DNA from: Caulobacteraceae bacterium
GTDB lineage: Bacteria; Pseudomonadota; Alphaproteobacteria; Caulobacterales; Caulobacteraceae
DNA length: 64,000 bases
Assembly (NCBI GenBank): GCA_947475735.1
Contig: CANJLQ010000007.1
Span: 1-64,000, forward strand
Reading direction: 5' to 3'
Part shown: in pieces, positions 39,118 through 47,475 of the stretch
Numbering within the stretch: position 1 is the first letter of the stretch
How the letters are laid out: each line of letters begins with the position of its first letter
The notes under the pieces: model-generated
What the model saw: the letters and a program-made list of their open reading frames with translations, nothing else
Told to the model about the DNA's origin: nothing
Database searches by the model: none
Position numbers and translations under genes: made by a program

Positions 39118-39792
39118 TTGCGCCCCCTTGCCATCTTCGACATCGACGGCACCCTGGTCGACAGTCGTGCGTCGATCCTGCAGGCCGCGACCGAGGCCGC
39201 GCGCGCGCTCGGCCTGCGCGAGCCAGAGTATGACCGCGTGCGTCAGATCGTCGGCCTGTCGCTGCCGCACGCGCTGCAGGTGCTGGAGCCGGACCTGACG
39301 CCGGACGAACTGGAGCGGTTCACCGCTGCCTTCCGTGCCAGCTTCAACCGCATGTTCGAGGCGGGTCACGAGGAGCCGCTGTATCCTGGCGCGACCGAGC
39401 TGCTGCGTCGCCTGCACAGCGACGGGTGGCGGCTGTCCCTGGCCACGGGTCAGAACCGTCGCGGCGTGGCCAGGAACCTGGCGCGTCAGGGCTGGGCTGA
39501 CATGTTCCTGTCCTCGCACTGCGCGGAGGACGGCCCGGGCAAGCCGGATCCCGCCATGCTTCACGCCGCCATGGCGGCCTGCGACGCCGAGCCGGCGGTC
39601 AGCGTCATGATCGGCGACACCGCCCATGACGCTGCCATGGCCGTGCGGGCGGGCATCCTGCCACTGGGCGTCGCCTGGGGCTTCCACACGGCCGAGGAAC
39701 AACGGGCGGCTGGCGCCCGGCACATCGCAACCAGCTTCGGCGAACTGGCGGTGGTGCTGGATGGTTTCGCGGCTCGCGTGCGCGCTGGCTGA
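39118..39792 (+). CDS. HAD-family phosphatase (Gph-like)
   Basis: A 224-residue HAD hydrolase: motif I FDIDGTLVDSRAS, motif II LATGQNRRG, motif III/IV GPGKPDPAMLH and IGDTAHDAAMAVRAG. Phosphoglycolate or nucleotide phosphatase activity is typical for this branch. The best start is TTG at 39118 (LRPLAIFDIDGT), with the end of the repeat element (GGGGAGGA) placed as its ribosome site; the in-frame ATG at 39016 lies within the repeat. The repeat thus seems to have replaced the original 5' signals. Confidence 0.87.
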   Translation: MRPLAIFDIDGTLVDSRASILQAATEAARALGLREPEYDRVRQIVGLSLPHALQVLEPDLTPDELERFTAAFRASFNRMFEAGHEEPLYPGATELLRRLHSDGWRLSLATGQNRRGVARNLARQGWADMFLSSHCAEDGPGKPDPAMLHAAMAACDAEPAVSVMIGDTAHDAAMAVRAGILPLGVAWGFHTAEEQRAAGARHIATSFGELAVVLDGFAARVRAG

Positions 39793-39820
39793 AGCGGCGC
39801 GCGCCGCCTATATCGCCGCC

Positions 39821-40591
39821 ATGTCCCACATCCCCCCGCTCGACCCGATGGTCGCCGCCAAGAAGGGCTTTCGCGAGTCCGAGGAGCGTCTGAAACGCTT
39901 CTGGACCGAAGCTGCCGTTGCAGCCGAGGCTGACGGCTTCGTCGTTCTTCTGGACGGCCGCGCGCCCAAGACCCCGGCTCACGCACGGTTCCTGCTGCCG
40001 ACCGAGGCGGCGGCCCGCATGGTCGCCGACGAGTGGGCGGCGCAGGGCGAGTTCATCGACCCCGGCGCCATGCCCGCCACCCGCCTGGCTGCCACCGCCA
40101 TCGACCGCGTCAGCCAGACCCGTGGGCCCGTGGCCGAGGAGATCGCCGCCTATGTCGGCTCGGACCTGCTTTGCTACCTCGCCGAACACCCGACGTCGCT
40201 GGTTGCCGAACAGACCCGCGCCTGGGCGCCCTGGCGCGATTGGGCCGCGCGGGACTTGGGTATCCGCGTCGAGGCCACCCAGGGCATCGTCCACAGGTCC
40301 CAGCCGCCCGAGAGCCTGGACCGCGTGCGCGAGCTGGCGCTGGAGTTGAACGACTTCGCCCTGACCGGCCTGGCGACGCTGGTCCCGTTGCTAGGCAGCG
40401 CCATCCTCGGCCTCGCCGTCCAGCGCGGGGCCCTGAGCGGCGAGGCCGCCTTCGACCTCAGCCGCCTGGACGAGGATTTCCAGGAACGCCAGTGGGGCGT
40501 CGACGCCGACAACGCCGAACGGACTGCGGCGAGACGGGCGGAGGCGGTGCTGGTGGACCGGTGGCTCTCCGCCCTTAATCCTCACCCGTAG
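39821..40591 (+). CDS. ATP12-family F1-ATPase assembly chaperone
   Basis: A 256-residue homologue of ATP12, the chaperone for the F1 alpha subunit. KRFWTEAAVAAEADGFVVLLDGRAPKTPAHARFLLPT is the typical N-terminal half, EWAAQGEFIDPGAMPATRLAATAIDR the core, and the ELNDFALTGLATLVPLLGSAILGLAV part the C-terminal helices. ATG at 39821. The last residues (NPHP) and the TAG stop are encoded by the left arm of the family-A repeat, so the natural C-terminus may have been changed by its insertion. Confidence 0.9.
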   Translation: MSHIPPLDPMVAAKKGFRESEERLKRFWTEAAVAAEADGFVVLLDGRAPKTPAHARFLLPTEAAARMVADEWAAQGEFIDPGAMPATRLAATAIDRVSQTRGPVAEEIAAYVGSDLLCYLAEHPTSLVAEQTRAWAPWRDWAARDLGIRVEATQGIVHRSQPPESLDRVRELALELNDFALTGLATLVPLLGSAILGLAVQRGALSGEAAFDLSRLDEDFQERQWGVDADNAERTAARRAEAVLVDRWLSALNPHP

Positions 40592-40973
40592 GGGGAGGGG
40601 GACCGCGAAGCGGTGGAGGGGGCGTGCCACACAAGCGCTCTGCGATGCTCTGCAACACCCCTTCCAGGTTCGACAGAACGTCGCGAGCGGCGATCCGGTA
40701 GACGGCGATCCCGCGTGCTTCCAGCCACGTCGTCCGTCTCAGGTCATGCGCCGCCTGATCGGGATGCTCGTGCCCGTCGCCGTCGACCTCCAGCGCCAGC
40801 CGCGCCTCGTCGCAATAGAAATCGAGGATGTAGGGACCGATCGGGTGCTGGCGGCGAAACCGCGCCTTGGCCAGACGGCGGCCGCGAATGGCGGACCACA
40901 GGATCACCTCGGGCAGGGTGAGTTTGCGTCGAAGATCCTTGGCACGGGCTATGGTCAGCTTTGGTGCTTCCAT
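40575..40973 (-). CDS. DUF559 endonuclease-like protein inside a REPIN-like element
   Basis: A 132-residue protein of the DUF559 family, which shares the Vsr/restriction-endonuclease-like fold. Conserved blocks: LRRKLTLPEVILWSAIRGRRL, FRRQHPIGPYILDFYCDEARLALEVDGDGH with D51 and E62 as likely metal ligands, and YRI near the end. The last ~16 residues (proline-rich, GPPPPTGED) and the TAA stop come from the left repeat arm. The gene lies wholly between or on the arms of the element at 40576-41065. Nuclease activity and any role in repeat movement are inferred, not shown. Confidence 0.85.
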   Translation of the reverse strand: MEAPKLTIARAKDLRRKLTLPEVILWSAIRGRRLAKARFRRQHPIGPYILDFYCDEARLALEVDGDGHEHPDQAAHDLRRTTWLEARGIAVYRIAARDVLSNLEGVLQSIAERLCGTPPPPLRGPPPPTGED

Positions 40974-41065
40974 CGGACCAGATTAAGGAATGGCGGGTCG
41001 CGCGTCAGGCCCCCTCCGTCTCTTCGCTCCGCTTCGAGCCACCTCCCCCAACGGGGGAGGATTTA
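40576..41065. repeat. REPIN-like element, family A, carrying a DUF559 gene
   Basis: Left arm 40578-40622 is identical to the left arm of the gene-free copy 1.6 kb away; right arm 41009-41065 ends in the same CCTCCCCCAA-GGGGGAGGATTTA. The DUF559 gene fills the space between them, where the small copy has about 30 bases. This makes it a candidate autonomous unit. Its left end also provides the stop codons of ATP12 (plus strand) and DUF559 (minus strand). Confidence 0.75.
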
Positions 41066-41109
41066 CTCGCTGACGACCACTTCGTAATCGTCGGCCCAAG
41101 GAGTCTCTC

Positions 41110-42642
<1,533 letters not shown>

Positions 42643-42751
42643 CGTTAACCCTCTACTTAGGCAAGACGAACGGACCGCAGTTAACCGTGGGGTGCTGAGT
42701 GTCAGCCATTTCAGGATCACCGAAATGACTGAGAAAAAACTCGCTCTCTGT

Positions 42752-43420
42752 CTATAAAGGCTGAATCCTATCGGCGATCGCCGGAGTGATGCTCATTCCA
42801 GCATTCACGAGCAGCGGCACTGAGTTGAAGAAAACCTTGTCCTCTCTTTGCTCGTAGTGGGCCGCGTACTGAGCGAAATTTTTGACCCCGAGATAATCCG
42901 AGATCGCTCTGCTCGTCTTAGCTGCGATGCGGCTTTGTTTGGGGTCCATGGCCAAGAGAGTCTTCAGGTCGAACCAGGACTGATACACTTCGAAGGTTGT
43001 CGCCGTTGGATCAGGTGATTTGAAGTCCAATAGAACATACATTTCCATGCGATCGACACGCTCAGCTTCCTGAGCATGAAATCTGTATAAAGTTCTGATT
43101 TTATTTGCATGGTTGTGATGTCGCGCGTTTCGAAGAGCCAAAACCGTGGCTACGGACGGCTCATCATACCAGTTGCGGCCCATCGTTTCGTCGGCATCAA
43201 CCAAACTATGAAATCCATTGAGTACGGCGGTCAGACCTGTCTCGATGTTACCGACCGCCTCTGCCCTATCCACGAACATGAGGCTCTGTCCCCGAAGATG
43301 GGCTTCCAATAGCACACGAAGGCTATGGCTGAGGTCGTCGAAGGCTTGGTCTAAAGGAGAGAAGGGCATGCCTCGTCTGTAGAGCGAGAGTTTGTCCGAG
43401 GGAAACCTGTCATCACTCAC
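42752..43420 (-). CDS. Low-GC helical protein with HEPN-type RNxxxH motif
   Basis: A 222-residue protein not recognised as a named family. It is mainly alpha-helical, without signal peptide or membrane span, and contains R97-N98-A-R-H-H102 (RNARHHNHANKI), which fits the R-(N/H/D)-x3-H signature of HEPN RNases and transferases. Base composition near 50% G+C and codons such as AGA, ATA and TTA set it apart from all neighbours, so it was probably acquired recently. GTG start at 43420 behind GGAAGAGGAG. The start sits on a truncated phosphatase gene and a DUF559 nuclease gene lies 275 bases away, a context fitting defence functions. HEPN membership is a hypothesis. Confidence 0.7.
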   Translation of the reverse strand: MSDDRFPSDKLSLYRRGMPFSPLDQAFDDLSHSLRVLLEAHLRGQSLMFVDRAEAVGNIETGLTAVLNGFHSLVDADETMGRNWYDEPSVATVLALRNARHHNHANKIRTLYRFHAQEAERVDRMEMYVLLDFKSPDPTATTFEVYQSWFDLKTLLAMDPKQSRIAAKTSRAISDYLGVKNFAQYAAHYEQREDKVFFNSVPLLVNAGMSITPAIADRIQPL

Positions 43421-43594
43421 CTCCTCTTCCTCTGCTCCCGCAACCGCCTCCGCCCGCCGACGGCCGAGCGGGTGTTCGCCGACTGGCAGGGGGTGGAGAC
43501 GGCGTCGGCCGCATACGCCGACCCTTCTCCCCTTGCGGGAGAAGGTGGCAGCCGAAGGCTGACGGATGAGGGGTCACACCGGAGGCTGGCATGA
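43409..43594 (+). pseudogene. Truncated low-molecular-weight protein tyrosine phosphatase
   Basis: The frame reads ITHLLFLCSRNRLRPPTAER then VFADWQGVETASAAYA, the N-terminus of the LMW-PTP-like family with the P-loop C-x5-R (CSRNRLR). Homologous similarity stops at about 43516, where the family-B repeat begins (ADPSPLAGEGG...), and a TGA follows at 43592. No initiation codon and no rest of the ~105-residue protein are present; the start region is occupied by the low-GC gene on the other strand. The usual SPTAE is PPTAE here. The gene was therefore broken at both ends. Confidence 0.75.
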
Positions 43595-43682
43595 GGGCTG
43601 GCAACCCACACGTCGAGCGTCGGCGTGACCCCTCATCCGACCTCGCTCCGCTCGGCCACCTTCTCCCGCAAGGGGAGAAGGG
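43522..43682. repeat. REPIN-like element, family B
   Basis: Two ~60-base arms (43522-43581 and 43623-43682) are inverted copies. Each has an outer hairpin CCCTTCTCCCC/TTGCGGGAGAAGG, a variable middle (GCCGAAGGC against CGAGCGGAGCGAG) and an inner GGATGAGGGGTCAC. The outer hairpin recurs alone at 35264-35285. The element ends 12 bases before a DUF559 gene and has truncated the phosphatase fragment on its other side. Confidence 0.8.
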
Positions 43683-43694
43683 CTAGGTTTCGCC

Positions 43695-44057
43695 ATGAAC
43701 GAGTGGCTGCGGGGCCGGGCGAAGGAGATGCGGCGCGAGCCGGTGCTCTATGAGCGGCGTCTGTGGAAACTGCTGCGAGACCGGCGGCTGGACGGACTGA
43801 AGTTTCGGCGACAGGTCGTGATCGGCCGCTACATCGCCGACTTCGTCTGCCTGCGTCACCGTCTGATCATAGAGGCGGACGGGCCGACGCACGACGGGGG
43901 TCCGCACGATCTCGAACGCGACGCCTTCCTGCGTGAGCAGAATTTCCGCGTCCTGCGCTTTCCGAACGCTGACATCGAGAACCGACCGCACGCGGTCGTC
44001 TCCGCCATCCTCGCCGCCGTGGCCTGCGATCCGGCTGACGAACCGTTCCTGCGCTGA
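43695..44057 (+). CDS. DUF559 endonuclease-like protein next to a family-B repeat
   Basis: A 120-residue DUF559/Vsr-fold protein. YERRLWKLLRDRRLDGLKFRRQ, IGRYIADFVCLRHRLIIEADGPTH (D49, E60 and the downstream H as likely catalytic residues) and FRVLRFPNADI are the family blocks. It differs clearly from the DUF559 protein at 40575 (about one-third identity by eye), so the two are not a recent duplication. GGAGAAGGG at the end of the repeat lies about 12 bases before the ATG and may act as its ribosome site. Function inferred from fold only. Confidence 0.85.
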   Translation: MNEWLRGRAKEMRREPVLYERRLWKLLRDRRLDGLKFRRQVVIGRYIADFVCLRHRLIIEADGPTHDGGPHDLERDAFLREQNFRVLRFPNADIENRPHAVVSAILAAVACDPADEPFLR

Positions 44058-44104
44058 CGCTCACTGCGTCAGCGACCCCACGCCGAAGATCACGGCGCCC
44101 CGGC

Positions 44105-44668
44105 TCAGCCCAGCGCGGTCAGGCAGGCCTCTCTCTTGACCGCCAGCGCTGGATCGGTGACGGCCTCGACGGCGGGCTTCAGGGCGGCGACGGTCTCGGC
44201 GTCGGCGGTGCAGACGGCCTGGGGCGACAGGCGCTGGCGGGCGGGCTCCAGCACCCGCAGGGTGGCGGTGGCGTCGGCGGCCAAGGCGGATTTCAGGACG
44301 CCGTCCAAGGCCTCGGCGCTCGTGCCGCGCACGCCGGGCTCGAGCGCGGCGGCGACGTTCAGCCACTCGACCTCGCCCGAGGCGATGCCCGCCATCACCG
44401 TGTTCCAGCGCGAACGGGGCCGGTCGGCGCCCAGCTCGGAGATCGCGCCGTCCGGGCCGTTCAGACCGACCAGGTTGATGACCTCCTCCGGCGTCACGGC
44501 CGCGCCGCCGGACCAGTAGTCCTGGACCCCGGCGACATAGGCCAGGCTGGCGGGCGAGGGAGCGGCCGGGGCGGCGGCCTGGTCGGCCAGGGTTTCGCCG
44601 GCGGTTTCAGGCTCCGAACAGGCGGCGACCAGAAGGGTCAGGGCGAGGATCGACAGGCGACGGATCAT
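44105..44668 (-). CDS. Hypothetical lipoprotein
   Basis: A 187-residue protein with a lipoprotein signal (MIRRLSILALTLLVAAC, Cys17). The mature part is Ala-rich and helical with two cysteines (AVCTADAETV and REACLTALG) that could pair in the periplasm. No family recognised. It is divergent from the ArsC-family gene across 97 bases. Confidence 0.75.
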   Translation of the reverse strand: MIRRLSILALTLLVAACSEPETAGETLADQAAAPAAPSPASLAYVAGVQDYWSGGAAVTPEEVINLVGLNGPDGAISELGADRPRSRWNTVMAGIASGEVEWLNVAAALEPGVRGTSAEALDGVLKSALAADATATLRVLEPARQRLSPQAVCTADAETVAALKPAVEAVTDPALAVKREACLTALG

Positions 44669-44765
44669 GGAGGACGCTCCGGTAGAATGGCGCGCGCTGA
44701 CTAGCGGGCGGGGACACCGTTTTCCAGTCTTGCCGCGTGGGGCCGACCGGCTCTATCCCGGCTTC

Positions 44766-45113
44766 ATGACACCGACCCTCTACGGCATTCCCAACTGCGA
44801 CACGGTCAAGAAGGCCCGGACCTGGCTGGACCAGAACGGCCGGGCCTATGCGTTTCACGACTACAAGAAGGCCGGGATCGACCGGGCCTCTCTGGAAGGC
44901 TGGGTCGCCGCGCATGGCTGGGAAACGGTCCTGAACCGCGCCGGCACGACCTTCCGCGCCCTGCCGGAGGCGGACCGCGCCGACCTGGACGCCGACAAGG
45001 CCATCGCCCTGATGCTGGCCCAGCCGTCGATGATCAAGCGGCCTGTGCTGGACCTGGGGGATCGCACCCTGGTGGGGTTCAAGCCCGAGTTGTACGCAGC
45101 GGCGTTCGCCTGA
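44766..45113 (+). CDS. ArsC-family (YffB-like) thioredoxin-fold protein
   Basis: A 115-residue member of the ArsC/Spx family. YGIPNCDTVKKARTWLD carries the single active-site Cys11 without the CxxC of Spx; MIKRPVLDLGDRTLVGFKPELY is the typical second half. The short YffB-like branch uses glutathione, and true arsenate reduction is not established for it. ATG at 44766; a longer frame upstream is not conserved. Confidence 0.87.
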   Translation: MTPTLYGIPNCDTVKKARTWLDQNGRAYAFHDYKKAGIDRASLEGWVAAHGWETVLNRAGTTFRALPEADRADLDADKAIALMLAQPSMIKRPVLDLGDRTLVGFKPELYAAAFA

Positions 45114-45140
45114 CCTTTGCGCCTCTCGCCAATACCAACG

Positions 45141-45274
45141 CCGTCATCCTCGGACTTGATCTGAGGATCGGAATGTCCGCAGCGCAGACGGCGAAGGGAC
45201 CCTGAGACCCTGCCCCACGTCTCTGCACGAGTTCGCCCAGCGTCCGATCCTCGGATCAAGTCCGAGGATGACGG
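45141..45274. repeat. REPIN-like inverted repeat pair, family C, copy 2
   Basis: Arms 45141-45172 and 45243-45274 are 32 bases each with one mismatch, at the same base as in copy 1 (1157-1290), and the spacer is again 70 bases. The spacer sequence has diverged except near GTCCGCAGCGC. Located between the ArsC-family stop and the DUF2188 gene. Confidence 0.8.
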
Positions 45275-45291
45275 AGCGGGTGGGAGAGAGC

Positions 45292-45531
45292 CTAACCCTC
45301 GACGTCCGTGTCCGGGCGGTCGTGGCCGTCGGCGCGTTCGGTGATCCAGGTGCCGTGCGTGTCCTCGAACTCGATGTAGGCGGTCTGGTCGGCGACGCGC
45401 TGTTCGCGGCTAGCGCGGACGGCGGCGGCCTTGGCGGCGTCGTGATTGGGGAAGGTCTCGGAGAAGGTGTCGCCGACCTTGTAGGCCCAGCCGCCGTCGT
45501 GTTCGACGATGCGATAGGTGACGTGGCTCAT
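45292..45531 (-). CDS. DUF2188-family small protein
   Basis: A 79-residue soluble protein with YRIVEHDGGWAYKVGDTFSETFPNHDAAKAAA, the DUF2188 pattern. Start ATG at 45531 is preferred over one 22 codons upstream because of AAGGA 8 bases before it and the conserved MSHVTYRI beginning. Function unknown; related short proteins are often stress-linked. It diverges from the first ECF module. Confidence 0.78.
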   Translation of the reverse strand: MSHVTYRIVEHDGGWAYKVGDTFSETFPNHDAAKAAAVRASREQRVADQTAYIEFEDTHGTWITERADGHDRPDTDVEG

Positions 45532-45606
45532 GGCGGTGTCCTTGGCGTGGTGGATGAGATCTGCGGCCTTGATCGCATTTTCCGCGCCGCTGTGCATCCA
45601 TTGGCG

Positions 45607-45622
45607 GTGTCGGCTCCGACAC
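45607..45622. promoter_or_regulatory. 16-base palindrome, possible operator
   Basis: GTGTCGG-CT-CCGACAC is a perfect inverted repeat between the divergent DUF2188 and DUF6249-like genes, 49 bases before the latter. Size and symmetry fit a dimeric repressor site; no regulator is identified. Confidence 0.35.
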
Positions 45623-45671
45623 GGAGTCGAAACCGCAGGCGTTCGGCCTGACGATCCGGGATGAGACGACG

Positions 45672-46079
45672 ATGGAAGACCTGTTCCGATCCTACTGGTG
45701 GCTGCTGTTCCCGCTGGCCTGGTTCGTGTCCCAGGGCGTCAGCAGCGTCCTGAACTATCGCCGCCAGCGCGAGACGCTGAGGCTGATCGAGACCTATGCC
45801 AAGAGCGGCCAGCAACCGCCGGAGGCCCTGCTGAAGGTGCTGGACCGGCCGATCGACGCCGACACCGAGAGCCGTGCCTATGGCGCCCCATCGGGTGGGC
45901 GAGAGGGCAGTCTGTTCTCGCTGGTGCTGTTCGGCCTGCTGGCGGCGGGATTCGGCTATGCCAGCTATGCCGACATCTATGGGGCGGGGGACGCCTTTCT
46001 GATCGTGTCGTTCGTCATGGGGGCGCTGGCGGTCGCGACGGCGGTGACGCTGATCTTCGGCCGGTCGCGCCGGGGCTGA
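45672..46079 (+). CDS. DUF6249-like membrane protein, module 1
   Basis: A 135-residue protein with a membrane helix near residues 7-27, a cytoplasmic segment LRLIETYAKSGQQPPEALLKVL, and two further helices (about 82-100 and 107-127). Topology and the K-x-GQ-x2-PPE motif match the second module's protein at 47476, which fits DUF6249 better. Such proteins often precede ECF sigma genes and may act in their control. It is followed by the sigma gene after 24 bases. Confidence 0.7.
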   Translation: MEDLFRSYWWLLFPLAWFVSQGVSSVLNYRRQRETLRLIETYAKSGQQPPEALLKVLDRPIDADTESRAYGAPSGGREGSLFSLVLFGLLAAGFGYASYADIYGAGDAFLIVSFVMGALAVATAVTLIFGRSRRG

Positions 46080-46103
46080 TGACCGGGCGTGGGGGAGCCA
46101 TCG

Positions 46104-46643
46104 ATGGACGCGGGCCTGGACGCCGGGCTGGTGGCGGCCGCGCGGGCGGGGTCGGACGCCGCCTTCGCCCGGCTGGTCGCCCGGCATCAGGCGCCGGTGC
46201 GGGCCTTTCTGCGGCGGACCCTGGGCGGCAGTTTCGACCTGGCCGACGATCTGGCCCAGGATGTGTTCGTCGCCGCCTGGGGCTCGCTGGGGCGGCTGAA
46301 GGATCCGGACGGCGTGCGGTCGTGGCTGTACGGCATCGCCTGGCGACGGGCGCAGGACGCCATGCGGTCCGGCCTGCGCGGCCAGGCGCGCGATCGGGCC
46401 TGGCTGGAGACGGCGGAGCCGCCTGCAGGAATCTCGAACGAGGACCGGATGTCGCTGGAAACAGCGATGGCGGGATTGCCGCAGGACCAGAGGGCGTGCG
46501 TGGCCCTGTGCCTGGCGGACGGCTGGTCGCACGCCGAGGCGGCCGAGGCGCTGGGACTTCCGATCGGGACCGTGAAATCCCATGTCACCCGAGGGCGGGC
46601 CAGGCTACTGGCCGCCCTGACGGGAGCCTCCGATGACGCCTGA
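46104..46643 (+). CDS. ECF-family RNA polymerase sigma factor, module 1
   Basis: A 179-residue sigma-70 factor with regions 2 and 4 only. Region 2: FARLVARHQAPVRAFLRR...DLADDLAQDVFVAAWGSL and the -10-recognising part; region 4: LPQDQRACVALCLADGWSHAEAAEALGLPIGTVKSHVTRGRARLL. ATG at 46104 follows GGGGGAG; an in-frame GTG at 46089 overlaps it and was discarded. The stop overlaps the next gene by 11 bases, the usual link to an anti-sigma factor. Confidence 0.9.
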   Translation: MDAGLDAGLVAAARAGSDAAFARLVARHQAPVRAFLRRTLGGSFDLADDLAQDVFVAAWGSLGRLKDPDGVRSWLYGIAWRRAQDAMRSGLRGQARDRAWLETAEPPAGISNEDRMSLETAMAGLPQDQRACVALCLADGWSHAEAAEALGLPIGTVKSHVTRGRARLLAALTGASDDA

Positions 46644-46944
46644 TCCGACGCATGATCAAGCCCTGGCCGCCTTCTTCGCCGCCCAGGTGCCGCCGCCGCG
46701 CGATCTGGCATTCGAGGCGCGGGTCGCGGCCGGGGTGGCGCGTCGCCGGGCCTTGGCGACGGTCCTGGCTTTGGTGCCGTGGACCATCGCGGCGGTGGCG
46801 GTGCTGTGGGCCCTGGCCCCGCTGGTCGCGCCGGTGGTCGAAGGGCTGGGCCAGACCCTGGCCCCCGCCGTCGCGCTTCTGGTGCTGACCGCTCTGACGG
46901 TGGCGGGCGCGCAGGCGGCGGGGCGCGGTCTGAAGGCTATCTGA
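46633..46944 (+). CDS. Small membrane protein, putative anti-sigma partner 1
   Basis: A 103-residue protein: a cytoplasmic ~40-residue head (DQALAAFFAAQVPPPRDLAFEARVAAGVARRR) and two hydrophobic spans. No zinc anti-sigma HxxxCxxC motif. Its 11-base overlap with the sigma gene, repeated in module 2, suggests it is a membrane anti-sigma factor. Inference from context only. Confidence 0.6.
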   Translation: MTPDPTHDQALAAFFAAQVPPPRDLAFEARVAAGVARRRALATVLALVPWTIAAVAVLWALAPLVAPVVEGLGQTLAPAVALLVLTALTVAGAQAAGRGLKAI

Positions 46945-47251
46945 CGGCTCGCATTTGGCCCGTCAGGGCGAACTGACGCCGCTGGGCATCGGGCAGGGCG
47001 CGATAGGCCTGCCAGCGCATCTCCGCCCGGCAGATGGCCGGGTCGCCCAGCCGGTCGGGCGTGACGACGTCGAGGTGCTGACGGCAGAAGTCGCGGCTGG
47101 CGGCGTGGACCCGGCGGACGAACTCCCGCTGGTCGGCGGCGCGTGCGAAATCCAGATCCCCTATGGCGACGCGCATTTCAGGCGGAGCGACGGGCGTCTG
47201 GGGGGCAGGCGTGGCCAAAAGGGCGGCGGCCAGGATCAAAGACACGGACAT
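46937..47251 (-). CDS. UrcA-family secreted protein
   Basis: A 104-residue exported protein with signal peptide (MSVSLILAAALLATPAP) and the UrcA pattern RVHAASRDFCRQ...ICRAEMRWQAYRAL with two conserved cysteines. Function unknown. It sits between the two sigma-factor modules, overlapping the end of module 1 by 8 bases on the other strand. Confidence 0.8.
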   Translation of the reverse strand: MSVSLILAAALLATPAPQTPVAPPEMRVAIGDLDFARAADQREFVRRVHAASRDFCRQHLDVVTPDRLGDPAICRAEMRWQAYRALPDAQRRQFALTGQMRAVR

Positions 47252-47475
47252 GGTGAGGACTCCGATGGCTTGGGCGGGATCGCCAATCCGTCAGAGCCAT
47301 CGGCTTGCGCCCCCGGATGCGAAGCGGAGCATTAAGTTTCCTCCATGCGCCGGGGGCGTCGCCTTACGAAGATTTCATGTGCATCGGCGCATCCGCAGGC
47401 CCCCGCCACCGCCTCTTGTGATCAGAAGGCCCGGGCATCAGGCTCGCGCCGTCAGGAAAAACGAGGGGACTACCC

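Noticed and set aside
38979-41065. Insertion sequence or transposon with a transposase
   Set aside because: Terminal inverted repeats exist, but no DDE, Y1 or serine recombinase is encoded anywhere in the region; the only enzyme is DUF559. I therefore describe the element as REPIN-like rather than as an IS.
43409-43594. Intact small phosphatase gene
   Set aside because: Only the P-loop end is present, no start codon is available in frame, and the frame runs into the repeat and stops.
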